From Pycnopodia helianthoides (taxonomy: Eukaryota; Echinodermata; Asteroidea; Forcipulatida; Asteriidae), in the NCBI GenBank assembly GCA_032158295.1, contig CM063257.1, positions 14,290,332 to 14,354,331 of the forward strand: a DNA stretch of 64,000 nt, read 5' to 3'. The stretch's first letter is position 1. Each line of letters starts with the position of its first letter. The position numbers and the translations under genes were made by a program. The notes under the pieces were generated by a model. That model did no database searches and had not been told where the DNA came from. It saw only the letters and a list, made by a program, of their open reading frames with translations. This document shows, piece by piece, positions 33,301-43,107 of the stretch.

Positions 33301-34927
33301 ACCCTGGATAGGCCTACTTCGTCCACACGTCCACACTTCTCACGGATAGTCCAAAGGGGTGCAGTTCAACGTTGAAGGCCACAAAAAATTGCCACAACGT
33401 CGTCAGGGAAAAAAGCCGAAAGACAGACAGCGAAAGGGCCAATCGGACGAACGAAAACGAGGAGCTAAATCCCACGGGTAAGTGTTTGGTAGGAAACAGT
33501 GGGAAACGGGGGACTGTGCGAGTCGCCAACAATCCGTGTCCGGATACCGGGCAAAACCATTGGGCTGTTTGAAGTGTCAATGATGTTCGCCGTCATGTCA
33601 ATAAACAATGACAATGCTATAAATCCCTCTGTAAAATAGAAGTGGCGAGCTTCCCTATACCCTCATTGATCCTTTCTTTGCCTATACACACAAGACATCA
33701 ACGGAAAATATTTTTTTAATTAAAGTAAGGGGTGGGTGTTCAATCCACTCGAAACCTTTTCATCATGATGACAAATGATATTTGATTTGTGCTCAAAAGA
33801 AATCATCATGTGGTAATCATAATGACTGAAATAATGGTGAGTGGATAGTGGTGAGTGGATTCCCCTTTCAAAAATAAATACCAACTGCCCCCCCCCTACA
33901 AAAAAAATTTAAAATAAATTTAGAAGAATAAAAAGCAAATTGATTTTGGGGGTAAATTTTTAATTTGTTTTCAATGGAATATTGTGCTTCTTTTAGATGC
34001 TAATGGAAATCTTCAAGACTGGAGAAACAACTGATCCATCAACAGGCGGACTATCAATGACTGGACCTTCACGTGGTGATGAACCCGCAGTAACTGCACC
34101 AACGGATAGCTTATTGGAAAACATGAAACGGTTAATCTTTTTAGTCTGTATCAAAATTTAGGATTAAAAAAAAAATTCTCAACTTATGGGATTTAAAAAT
34201 TGGTTTTGTACAAGGCTGAAAATGACAAGCTAAAGGAATATGCAAATTTTGAAACAGAGATTCTGTGGCACAATAAAAAATTGTATCTACTCTTTTATTA
34301 ATCTTTTATTTGTTGATGTTCTAACAAATAGATGAAAATAAAACATTGATCACAACACTTATCTACACGTGTAAAAAATGTACAAATACAAAATCCCATA
34401 TTTATTAAATGAGGAATAGTAACAATTTGACTTGACTTGCCCCGTGGGCTACTGCAAAATGAAAGTTAATTTCAACCTCTGGACATTTATTTGAATACGT
34501 TTTGTAGCCAGTAGGGGTGTAACGTTACGATATGATCACAAAGTGATTATCCGATATGATACGATATGATCAAAATACGACATGATCAAAATGTGTGTAA
34601 AACAAACACTACCGTCATAATAAAGTTATCACAATGCTTTATCACAGCATTCCTTTATCATGTTTGTTGTCAATGTATCAATATACCCATAATAGCATGT
34701 GTACTGTAAAATTTCACTCTGACGAGTTACATTGTGTATAAAGGCATACAGAACATCTCTAATTCCAGAAAACTGGAGAAAACACTTTTTATATATGCAA
34801 AATTTTTGTTTGCTCTGCAATGCTTGTTTTGATTTCATCAGAATTGCATGTCCATGTCTAAGGTGAAATTAAACAAAATATTTATAAAGAAATGCATGTT
34901 CATGAACAAGTGCAGTCACATGGTAGA
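33301..34927. other. Intergenic; possible 3' UTR of the small minus-strand gene
   Basis: Mostly AT-rich. Minus-strand AATAAA signals occur near 34294-34312 and could end the transcript whose last coding exon is at 34928-35106. Repeated GATATGAT words occur at 34540-34590. No other gene is supported. Confidence 0.35.
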
Positions 34928-35106
34928 TCAAGAAAAAATGTAATCCAGTTCAGGATAGCTGAAGACTTTGTACAATCTGGGTTTGGATGCATCTGTCCGA
35001 TTGTATTCATTACACAGGATGAGAGTGGAGCCCGGTTGAGTCTTCCCAAATATCCCCAACACCATCTTTTTTACTTGACGATAGGCCATGTACATGTTGA
35101 TATTTC
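34928..35106 (-). CDS. Unidentified small gene, last coding exon
   Basis: The acceptor TTAATCTCTAG at 35107-35117 is good. In phase 1, matching the preceding exon, the reading is 58 residues from NINMYMAYRQVKKMVLGIFG to YKVFSYPELDYIFS, then TGA at 34928. The joined two-exon stretch has an ordinary protein-like composition with basic and aromatic residues. I do not recognise the family. A second frame (phase 2) is also open for 31 residues to a stop, and it too fits the upstream exon, so the frame is not certain. The upstream exons and start codon are not firmly located. Confidence 0.45.
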
Positions 35107-35466
35107 CTAGAGATTAATGAGAAATAAATATATGGAACAAATCAGCACCAAGTGAGAAGATTAAGTATAATTATACCGTTTGTAGCCATTTATTTTGCGG
35201 TCAATCCATAAAAGGTAAATTGTATCTACTTGTTCATTACACAAACAATATAATTCACAAATGGATGGATAGTTGTAGGTTCCCTCAAATCTGTGTAATG
35301 GATATTTTTCTGATCACATTCTATGTTCAATTTAATCTTATGCTGTGCAGATTTACAATCATATGAGTGTTTAAACTACATGATGTAGATGGAATGACCA
35401 TCTACCTGGTAATAAAAGTTGAGAGTTTTAGCATACAATCACTTTTGTCTTGGAAACACTACTTAC

Positions 35467-35614
35467 TGGTCAAATGTTCCCCGTGCTGTAAACCCCATCT
35501 CCCATATTGAGCCTGATACTGCAAAGATGCTGTCTGCAAAACTGCTGGATGCACAGCACGCTTCAAACCTAGGTCTATCCCAAGTTGTTGGATGACAGAC
35601 TGCCACAAGTACAC
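35467..35614 (-). CDS. Unidentified small gene, penultimate exon
   Basis: A pyrimidine-rich run ending GATCCAG (acceptor at 35615-35617) precedes a 148 bp segment ending at donor GTAAGT (35461-35466). In phase 0 it reads VYLWQSVIQQLGIDLGLKRA, then VHPAVLQTASLQYQAQYGRW. In phase 1 it is also fully open. Paired consensus splice signals and two exons with matching phase make a real exon likely. Candidate upstream exons are 36290-36344 (acceptor GACTACAG, donor GTAAGT) and one ending at a donor at 36477-36482. No combination gave an unambiguous start codon. Confidence 0.45.
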
Positions 35615-37286
35615 CTGGATCAGGAGGGAGGGGGTGGGGGAGGAAAAATATAATTTAATGTTATCTTCCTATGTGCTGTGGGCAATAGTATGGGGTGGGG
35701 TGGTATTATTATTATTTTTTATTGGGGGGGGGGGGTCCTTTATTCTCCAAAGGTTTGTTTTGTGTGTATTTTGAGTGTGTGTGTGTGGGGGGGGGGTGCA
35801 TGACCCTGATAATTCAAATATCTCTGAATAATTCATCCATACATAAAAGCCACCTAACTATTTCTCCCCCAGGTGTGATTGTACACACCTTATATATCCA
35901 AAGTTAATGTTGACCTTACGATGGGGAAAGCGAGCATACAGAACTTGATGTTTGTACTATAACTTAATTAAGGTCAACGGTTATTGAAACTTTATATCAA
36001 TCACTTTACAGAACAGTACCATAAATTAAGCTGCCAAGAGATATTTGATATTTGCATTTCAGTTTCAAAGTTTTCAACAGGTCAAAATTAAAACTATTTG
36101 TTGCTCCATCTTGTTTATTTCACAATTTAAATTTCTTATTTATTAGGCAAAGGAATTACACAATCTTGCATGAAAATAAATGCACAACTAATAAAGGCTC
36201 GTATCTGTTCTGTTTACTACTTGGCCAAGCACTACACACTATCGATGTACATTGATGTACATGTACATCATGTAAATGTGTGTACTTACTGTACACCCAC
36301 ACAAACATAGTCTGTGTGTAATGCTGGTATAGCGGTACTACTAACTGTAGTCAATCGGCGAACTTCACCACGGCAAATGTTTTGATGTCACACACGTTAG
36401 TTTAAGTTTCAATGGAATCAAGTCAAATCCTGACCAGGCTGTACATGTATTATGATCCCCTAATTGTTTATAAACAACTCACCAGTCTGTGTTTAAAAGA
36501 CGATCGTTGTCCTGTTCGGCTTCGTCTTTGCCAGCTGCATCTTTGCCAGCTGCCTTGGCCTGCCTACCGGGGCGCGCGAGTGGCTCCAGCCGGTAGGGGA
36601 TTAGACTTGACTCAAGTCCAAATACCGTGCAAGGCCCTTCCTTGCATCATCGTCAGAAAACTATTGTTTAGCGCTCTGCATTCCAAAACCTGTTCCGAGC
36701 TACATTTTGTCGGTGAGGGTGCACTGGTAGTATATGTCTGTACTGTGGCTATATGCTGGCGCGTTACAAGTGTGTTGGGGACCTCGCACGAGAAAGGGAC
36801 TTGAATCAAGTCTATAGGGGATCTGCACCGCGGATTTCTTCGTCGTCTCTGACGAAATGAAATCGCTAAAATTACTGGCAGAATCACTACCACAGTATCG
36901 CTGCTACTGTCATAAATGACTACAATAATCTACTATAATCTTCCCAAGAACTGTCTCTTTCAACCATGGTGGAATTTGTCTGAAAAATCGCCGAACAAGC
37001 TTGAGTGCGGGAAAGTACATGACGCTGTTTAGTGTGACAACACAAGACCTACACCACTCTGTGACGTCATGCAGTTGTTCGCGAAAGCTGTGTGCCAGAG
37101 ACTCTACGTGGGGGGTCTTTTCGCGATTCGGAGTGGCGAGTGCAACAAAATCGGTCTGTAAAAGTCGTTATTTAGGCAAGACTAAAAAGGCCAAATCGTT
37201 GGATTTTTTTTATGTGACATAATGAAGTATCATTCTACAGTTTTATTGGATAAGGGAACCGTAGCAAATATCGCTCTAGTAACACT
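35615..37286. other. Intron/5' region of the small minus-strand gene
   Basis: G-runs at 35720-35740 and 35790-35798. At 36485-36700 the sequence is CpG-rich with two related palindromes, GACTTGACTCAAGTC and GACTTGAATCAAGTC, about 200 bp apart. A promoter or untranslated first exon here is plausible but unproven. Confidence 0.35.
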
Positions 37287-37674
37287 TTAAAGGAACATTA
37301 CAGAATTGGTAAGAAAAAACTTGTAAAATATATTTTTGATCACAGATTTACATAAAATTTACACGGTCTAATGATGATGAGAGTAGAAAAAAACATCCCT
37401 TGAAATATTTCTGTGTGAAATGCCATATTTGATGAGAAATGAATAAACTCATTTTCCGATTGGAGTTTATCGCTGAGTGAGCGTTTTATTCATTTGTTGA
37501 ATCTATAGGATTTCATGCAAATGTGTTATCGGTTTTTCACCATTTTCTCGTGACCCAGATGGCCGATCGATCTCAAACTTCTACAGGTTTGTCAGTTTAT
37601 GTATATGGTGGATTACATAAAGTGCTTACACTGCCAGCAACTGTTTTGTTTACCATTCTGTAATGTTCCTTTAA
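37287..37674 (-). mobile_element. F1 MITE, near full length
   Basis: Both inverted ends (TTAAAGGAACATTACAG and its complement) are present. Orientation is reverse relative to the 48073 copy. Confidence 0.8.
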
Positions 37675-37889
37675 TATTATTAGATTGCTGAAGCAGTTAA
37701 CAAAAACAACACAATCAAAATAAAACAAAACAAATCATTCACGAATGTTCTTTAGCCCTCAAGCAAAATGCAAGACTCCTCGGACACTCAACTTGATCAA
37801 AGGGAGGAATGACATGAATTTTGTTTCTTCTACGAAAGATACACAAATTCCTGGGTCGAGGTGAAATTAATTTTAGACCACCATCTACT

Positions 37890-38375
37890 GCTAGAATTTA
37901 CATGGACTCCCTATATTGGACAGCAGTGCGCAGTACGCTGGGAAAACGTGTTTACCTCCTGAAGACGAGCAGATTATAATAAAATAATCGTTAAAAAAAG
38001 CAAAAAAAAAACCTCTCACCTTAGGGGAAAAAATGTTGTCGGCATGTACTGACAAAATAGCACAGGGGCCTTGAAACCAATCAGGTCCACCACGGTTAAT
38101 TATAAGACAAAGTACATGAATGGTAGTTATCGACTGTTGTTTTCTAATAGTTTTAGTCTGAACGCTTCTTGATTGTAACAGTTCATACCAATACCATTCT
38201 AACAGAGAAATATCAAGTATTATTTGAAGTTTCAAGTATTATATTCTCCTGAAGACGAGCAGAGTATACTGTTCGAAACGTCGAGACAACACCGGCTCTT
38301 TTCAGAGCCACCACTCTCACAAAAGAGATTTACACATGGTTGTACCCGCAAGTTTACTATTTATTTATTTATTTA
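37890..38375 (+). mobile_element. Penelope-like retroelement 3' ends (two partial copies)
   Basis: CTCCTGAAGACGAGCAG occurs at about 37956 and again at 38246. The second copy continues through CGAAACGTCGAGACAAC and TCTTTTCAGAGCCACC to a (TTTA)n run at 38357-38381. The GAAACGTC tail motif is characteristic of Penelope-like element ends. No reverse transcriptase frame remains. Confidence 0.5.
38245..38286 (+). ncRNA. Hammerhead-ribozyme-like motif
   Basis: Stem I is TCTC (38245-38248) with GAGA (38283-38286). The core is CTGAAGA (38249-38255). Stem II is CGAGCAG with CTGTTCG around a 6-base loop (with G75 also serving as core G, or with an extra C at 38256). Then GAAAC-GTC gives a two-base-pair stem III with cleavage expected after C 38282. 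Such minimal stem III forms are known from Penelope-like elements. The extra C is non-canonical, so activity is uncertain. Confidence 0.45.
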
Positions 38376-38621
38376 TTTATAGTTCCTTCCTATGTGTTTA
38401 CCTCCATTGCAAAGTTGATTTCATTCTTTTTTTTCTTCAGCCTTTCCAGACGTTGTAAAGATAGTTTAGCAATAAAACAAAATACTAATAATGAATTTTA
38501 ATTCTTTGGGTAAATTATTATGTTTTTACACTGCGAAACCGCAAAATATGCTGTACACTACACTATTATAAAACAGTGGTTTTTTTAACTGGGGATTCGT
38601 AGTCCATAGGTCAAAACTGCT

Positions 38622-39370
38622 TTAAAGGCCCTGTACACTATTGGTAAGATCGAAAAACACAAATGTTCACATATTCACACATAACTTACATGATTTAAAG
38701 TAAGTAATGGTAGAAAGGGTTCCTTAAAAAATATTTCTGCCTAAAATGCTATCGTTTCTGAGAAATGAATAAAACAGTAGTTTTTTTATCGCGCGCGATA
38801 ATAAACTCGATGTTTGAAAAACAGAAAACACATAAGGTCTCTTTTCACTATTTTCTCGTGACCTCGATGACCAATTGAGCTCACATTTTCACAGGTTTGC
38901 TATTTCATGTATGTGGTTAATCACACAAAACATGAACTTTGTTTGCGACTGTTTTGTCAGCTCTACCAATCCTGTATAATACCTTTAAGGACACTAGGAA
39001 ATGTCAACCGGGCCTGTCTGATGATAGAACTTAAAGGTATTGTACACTTTTGGTAACAGCTCAAAATCAGTGTCCACATTTTGTGTGATTAAACATATAC
39101 ATGAACAAACAAACCTGTGAAAGTTTGAGCTCAATTGGTCATCGAGGTCACGAGAAAACAGTGAAAAGAGATCTTATGTGTTTTCTGGTTTTTTTTTCTT
39201 CAAATTATCGCGCGCGATAATTACTATTGTTTTACTCGTTTCTCAGAAACGATAGCATTTTAGGCAGAAATATTTTAAGGAACCCTTTCTACCATTACTT
39301 ACTTTAAATCATGTAAGTTATGTGTGAATCTGTGAACATTGTGTTTTTCGATCTTACCAATACCTTTAAA
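38622..39370. mobile_element. Inverted pair of F4 MITEs
   Basis: One copy (38622-38990) is in forward orientation and the other (39031-39370) is its reverse, 40 bp apart. Together they form a long imperfect inverted repeat that could fold in RNA. Confidence 0.7.
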
Positions 39371-39704
39371 GGGTTTTCATGAACGAGTAATTAAGGAAAG
39401 TTAATTATCGATCTACAGAGTGCAGACCACAAGGCCATCGGAGGGTTTTAAAGGGGGAGGTAGATTACAGACAAAAAATATATAATTCTAAAAAAGGAAC
39501 CAAGAAGTGAAGTGCGTGGAGACTCGATCGAAATGTTAACCCTACAGTCGGAAGCGTACTGCAACATCATGCAAATTAGTTGTTATAAGGCTGGTCACGT
39601 GAGATGCATAATTTCCTGACAGAAACTCGTCATATGTAATCAATTAAAATTACTAATAACTGATTATTTTTTTCTCGTTCAATAATTAACATAGAAATAG
39701 CCAG

Positions 39705-40476
39705 TTAAAGGAACATAACAGAATTGGTAATTGCAAAATATATTTTTGATCACAGATTTACATAAAACTTACACGGTCTAATGATGATGATAGTAGAAAA
39801 CATCCCTTGAAATATTTCTGTCTGAAATGCCATATTTGATGAGAAATTAATAAACTAATTTTCCAATTGCAGTTTATCGCTCAGTGAGCGTTTTATTCAT
39901 TTGTTGAATCTATATGATTTCATGCAAATGTGTAATCGGTTTTTCACTATTTTCTTGTGACCCAGATGGCCGATCGATCTCAAACTTCTACAGGTTTGTC
40001 AGTTTATGTATATTGTGGATTACATAAAGTGCTTACACTGCCAGCAACTGTTTGTTAGCAAAAACCAATTATGTAATGTTCCTTTAAAGGCAAAGTATAC
40101 CTTTGGTTTTTTGAGCCGTTTGATTGTTTGAATCTTTTATAATGTAGATAATAATGAAACTGACTTATGACAGTTTCATTTCCAAAGGTGGTAGCATTTT
40201 TATGGTACAGCCGGAAATCTGGAGCAGATATTGTCCACGCAGGAAAAATAATCCGTAATTGGAATACGCTATCTGAGAAATGAGAAAAGTTTCATGCATG
40301 AACCGTTTCTCAGATTGAAATTGGTTGGAATCCCTTTTTCTAAAACCACATTCCGTCGAAGGGAATCGTTTTTCAAAATAATGTACCTTATCAACAGCTG
40401 CAGTGCTTCTTACAAATGAAGAATTTTTGGTCATGAATGTTTTGAGTAATTACCAACGGTATACCCTCCTTTTAAC
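39705..40476. mobile_element. F1 element directly joined to an F5 element
   Basis: F1 (reverse) spans 39705-40087. F5 spans 40083-40476 (TTTAAAGGCAAAGTATACC to GGTATACCCTCCTTTTAA). The two share a single TTTAA at the junction. Confidence 0.65.
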
Positions 40477-41486
40477 ATTTTTTTGAATTAATATTTTGCT
40501 GTCAAATGTTGCTTGGGTCCTGTGTTTGTTTTCTCCACGATGTCCCAATAATATGGTACATGTACATGGGCATACAATGTAACGCAATGGGTAGACTTGT
40601 ACAAATCGCTCAACATCTCAAAGTCATTGTCGAATAGTTTTAAAACATTTTTGTGTGTGACTATTTTGTTTAGTTATAATTGTCGTTAAAAATAAATATA
40701 AATAAATTAGGTATAGTTTGATGCGTTTGAGTAGTGCATCTCCCCGACTTTACTTGTGTTCAGTCGCACGAGTAACACCCGACAAGGGTGCACCACACTG
40801 AATGGTCAGCACCTGATGCGCAAATAAATAAATAAATAAACTGTTTTATAAAATCGAGCCTGTTGACTTTCAACTGGAGCATTTTGGGGTGCTAAAAATT
40901 GCCCTATTTTGCTAAAGGTGTAAGAGGGGTGGTTTTATTTTGTTTTATTTTATTATTTTTATTATTTTTATTTTATTTGGATGATCCTAGCTCAAAAGCC
41001 TAAAGGCTAACCTACCAAAACTTGACATGAAAAATAAAGTTGAGTTGTCAGAAAAATGTATTCGTTTTTTTTTCTAGAGGGTGCACTGACAGACATTTTA
41101 AATAATTTGTTGAGTATTTTTGAATATTTTAGAATTTAGCATTGATTGCTCTGGGAAGCTAAGTGCACACCTAAACGAACAAACATGCACCCTCTTGTGT
41201 TGGTCGTTGGACAGCGGAGTTGCAAAATGTAAAATGTACATCCGTGCTACCAAGTAAACCAATTGCGTAACTAATGGGTGGGGGGGGGGGGGTTACTGGG
41301 TACCAATTTTGACTTCTGAGATTAAAAATTACCAGAGTAAAATGTTACATTTTAATAAGCTTAATGTGATAATTTCAATGGTTTTAAAACTATGTTTCCA
41401 TTTACTCGCAGACAAGGTATTTGTTTTACACTCACGTCAGATTAACTTATACAAAAATATAGTAAATGGCACAAGAGCTATGAAAA
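40477..41486. repeat. Intergenic with dispersed repeat also at 58436-58790
   Basis: GTTGACTTTCAACTGGAGCA and TATTTTTGAATATTTTAG, in about 40858-41180, match the order in 58436-58790. Simple (AAAT)n at 40826-40840 and T/A-rich (TTTTA)n at 40936-40978 are also present. No gene seen. Confidence 0.5.
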
Positions 41487-41866
41487 GAGGCACTGGACAC
41501 TATTGGTAATTACTCAAAATAATTGTTAGCATAAAAACTTACTTGGTAACTAGCAATGGAGAGCTGTTGATAGTATAAAACATTGTGGGAAACGGCTCCC
41601 TCTGAAGTAACGTAGTTTTTGAGAAAGAAGTAATTTCTCAGTAAAATATTTGAATTGATTTTGAGACCTCAAAATCGAAATCAAGCATCTGAAAGCACAC
41701 AACTTCGTTTGACAAGGGTGTTCTTTCTTCCATTATTATCTCGCAACTTCGACGACCAATTGAGTTCAAATTTTCACAGGTTTGTTATTTTGTGCATATG
41801 TTGAGATACACCAAGTGAGAAGACTGGTCTTTGACAATTACCAAAGGTGTCCAGTGTCTTTAAGAG
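41487..41866. mobile_element. F3 MITE, full length
   Basis: It begins AAAGAGGCACTGGACACTAT and ends AAGGTGTCCAGTGTCTTTAA, with the shared ACAGGTTTGTTATTTTGTGC interior. Confidence 0.75.
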
Positions 41867-42127
41867 ATTTGTTTTTAATAAGATTAACACACAAAGTGGT
41901 GGCCAGTGAGAGGGTTTTCGTCGTGAAGTCATGCACCTGGGTCAGCCCCAAGTAAACCCCGCTCCATACAGGCAGGTTACTTTAGGTCTGACCCGGGTGA
42001 GCCACAACACTGACGACAAAGTTACTCGAACCGCTGGGGGTCAGATCTGGGTCAACCCGGGGGAAGCTACACCCTATTAGCAACAGCCGTAGCCGTCAAT
42101 TCGGACACGGTCTTACAGTCTGTGTAT

Positions 42128-42362
42128 GTGCACAGCCACAATCATGGGTACACACATTTTTTTCGTGTCCATGTTATGAACAACAGTTTGAAAACCAGTG
42201 ATGTAACAGTTATCTCAATGTTGTTTGTAAACTAATTAATCAACACCGTGTGAATGAAGCCGGTGTGAATGAAGCCGGGGGTAAAAGGGTTACTCAATAT
42301 TTATGTGTTGTTCATTTGGTGTCTTTGTAACAAAAAGTGTACCCATGATTGTGGCTGTGCAC
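42128..42362. mobile_element. GTGCACAGCCACAATC-ended MITE, 235 bp
   Basis: The inverted ends GTGCACAGCCACAATCATGG and its exact complement are present, flanked on both sides by GTAT, a likely 4 bp target duplication. A second copy lies at 54591-54839. Confidence 0.85.
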
Positions 42363-42837
42363 GTATAGTTTCGGTCATCCTCTTAAAATGGTGTAAGACG
42401 CAGCAAACCACATGTCTTAGCAAGAATTCAAAAAATGTGGTGCAATAGTTTGTTTAAGTTTGAAATGTAGAGGGGGCGAATTGCTTTATAAAGAAATCTA
42501 TCACACAACAAATTGGTGTCGGCAAGTCTCGCGCGTATCGAAAGCAAACAAACCCAACTCGAACGAGGAGATTCCCCCCTCCCATACTGCGAATTGTATA
42601 TTAATTTATTCTGATAGCGCCTCTTTTGAATCAAACTCCTTCTTCAGCACATGTTAATTTCCCATAATAATGGGGGACAGAATCTTCGGGAGACAGATTT
42701 TTGTTTGTCTCCTGAGATTGATCTTAAGCGCAAATCAATCTTAACTGCTAAGAAAAGTGTGATGTCACAATACAAATCACTATGGTGATACTGACAGTGT
42801 GTTAGCGCGCAGTATCGACCCCTTGCATTGGCCGCCA
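42363..42837. repeat. Intergenic; copy of the 20405-20510 repeat
   Basis: CCCATACTGCGAATTGTATA and AGCGCCTCTTTTGAATCAAA at 42580-42645 match 20440-20505. No exon recognised. Confidence 0.4.
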
Positions 42838-42965
42838 TCTTTGATGAAACGTGCACGCGTGAAAGGCTATCATTGGCTGCGAGTCGTGCAGGGCGCGTAC
42901 ACACGTGCACGTGTCCATTGGTTTTCATCAATGACGTCATGTGCAATCCATTTAATGTTAAAAGT
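42838..42965. repeat. Second copy of the TGACGTCAT repeat
   Basis: Matches 31676-31805 in order and orientation (GATGAAACGTGCACGCGTGA to ATGACGTCATG). It lies 130 bp beyond the splice donor of the four-repeat protein gene. Confidence 0.6.
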
Positions 42966-43092
42966 GACTGCTCTGCGCGCACGCTTGTTCAAAACTTTCG
43001 AGTGTTCATTGACCCCAGTGAGGGCGCTGTTTGGCTTTGTGGGAGGGGTCTACTGGAATGAGGGGTACACTGTGTCGAAGAAACAAAATGGG

Positions 43093-43107
43093 ACTCACCG
43101 TCTGCAG
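43093..43107 (-). other. Splice donor just beyond the 4.17 kb frame's stop
   Basis: GTGAGT lies at 43093-43098, only 10 bp past the stop codon. If one base is missing in the AAA run near 43140, the frame continues as a helix (RRAEKLRMYL) and reaches this donor in phase 1. That would make the block a first coding exon, not a whole gene. Confidence 0.5.
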
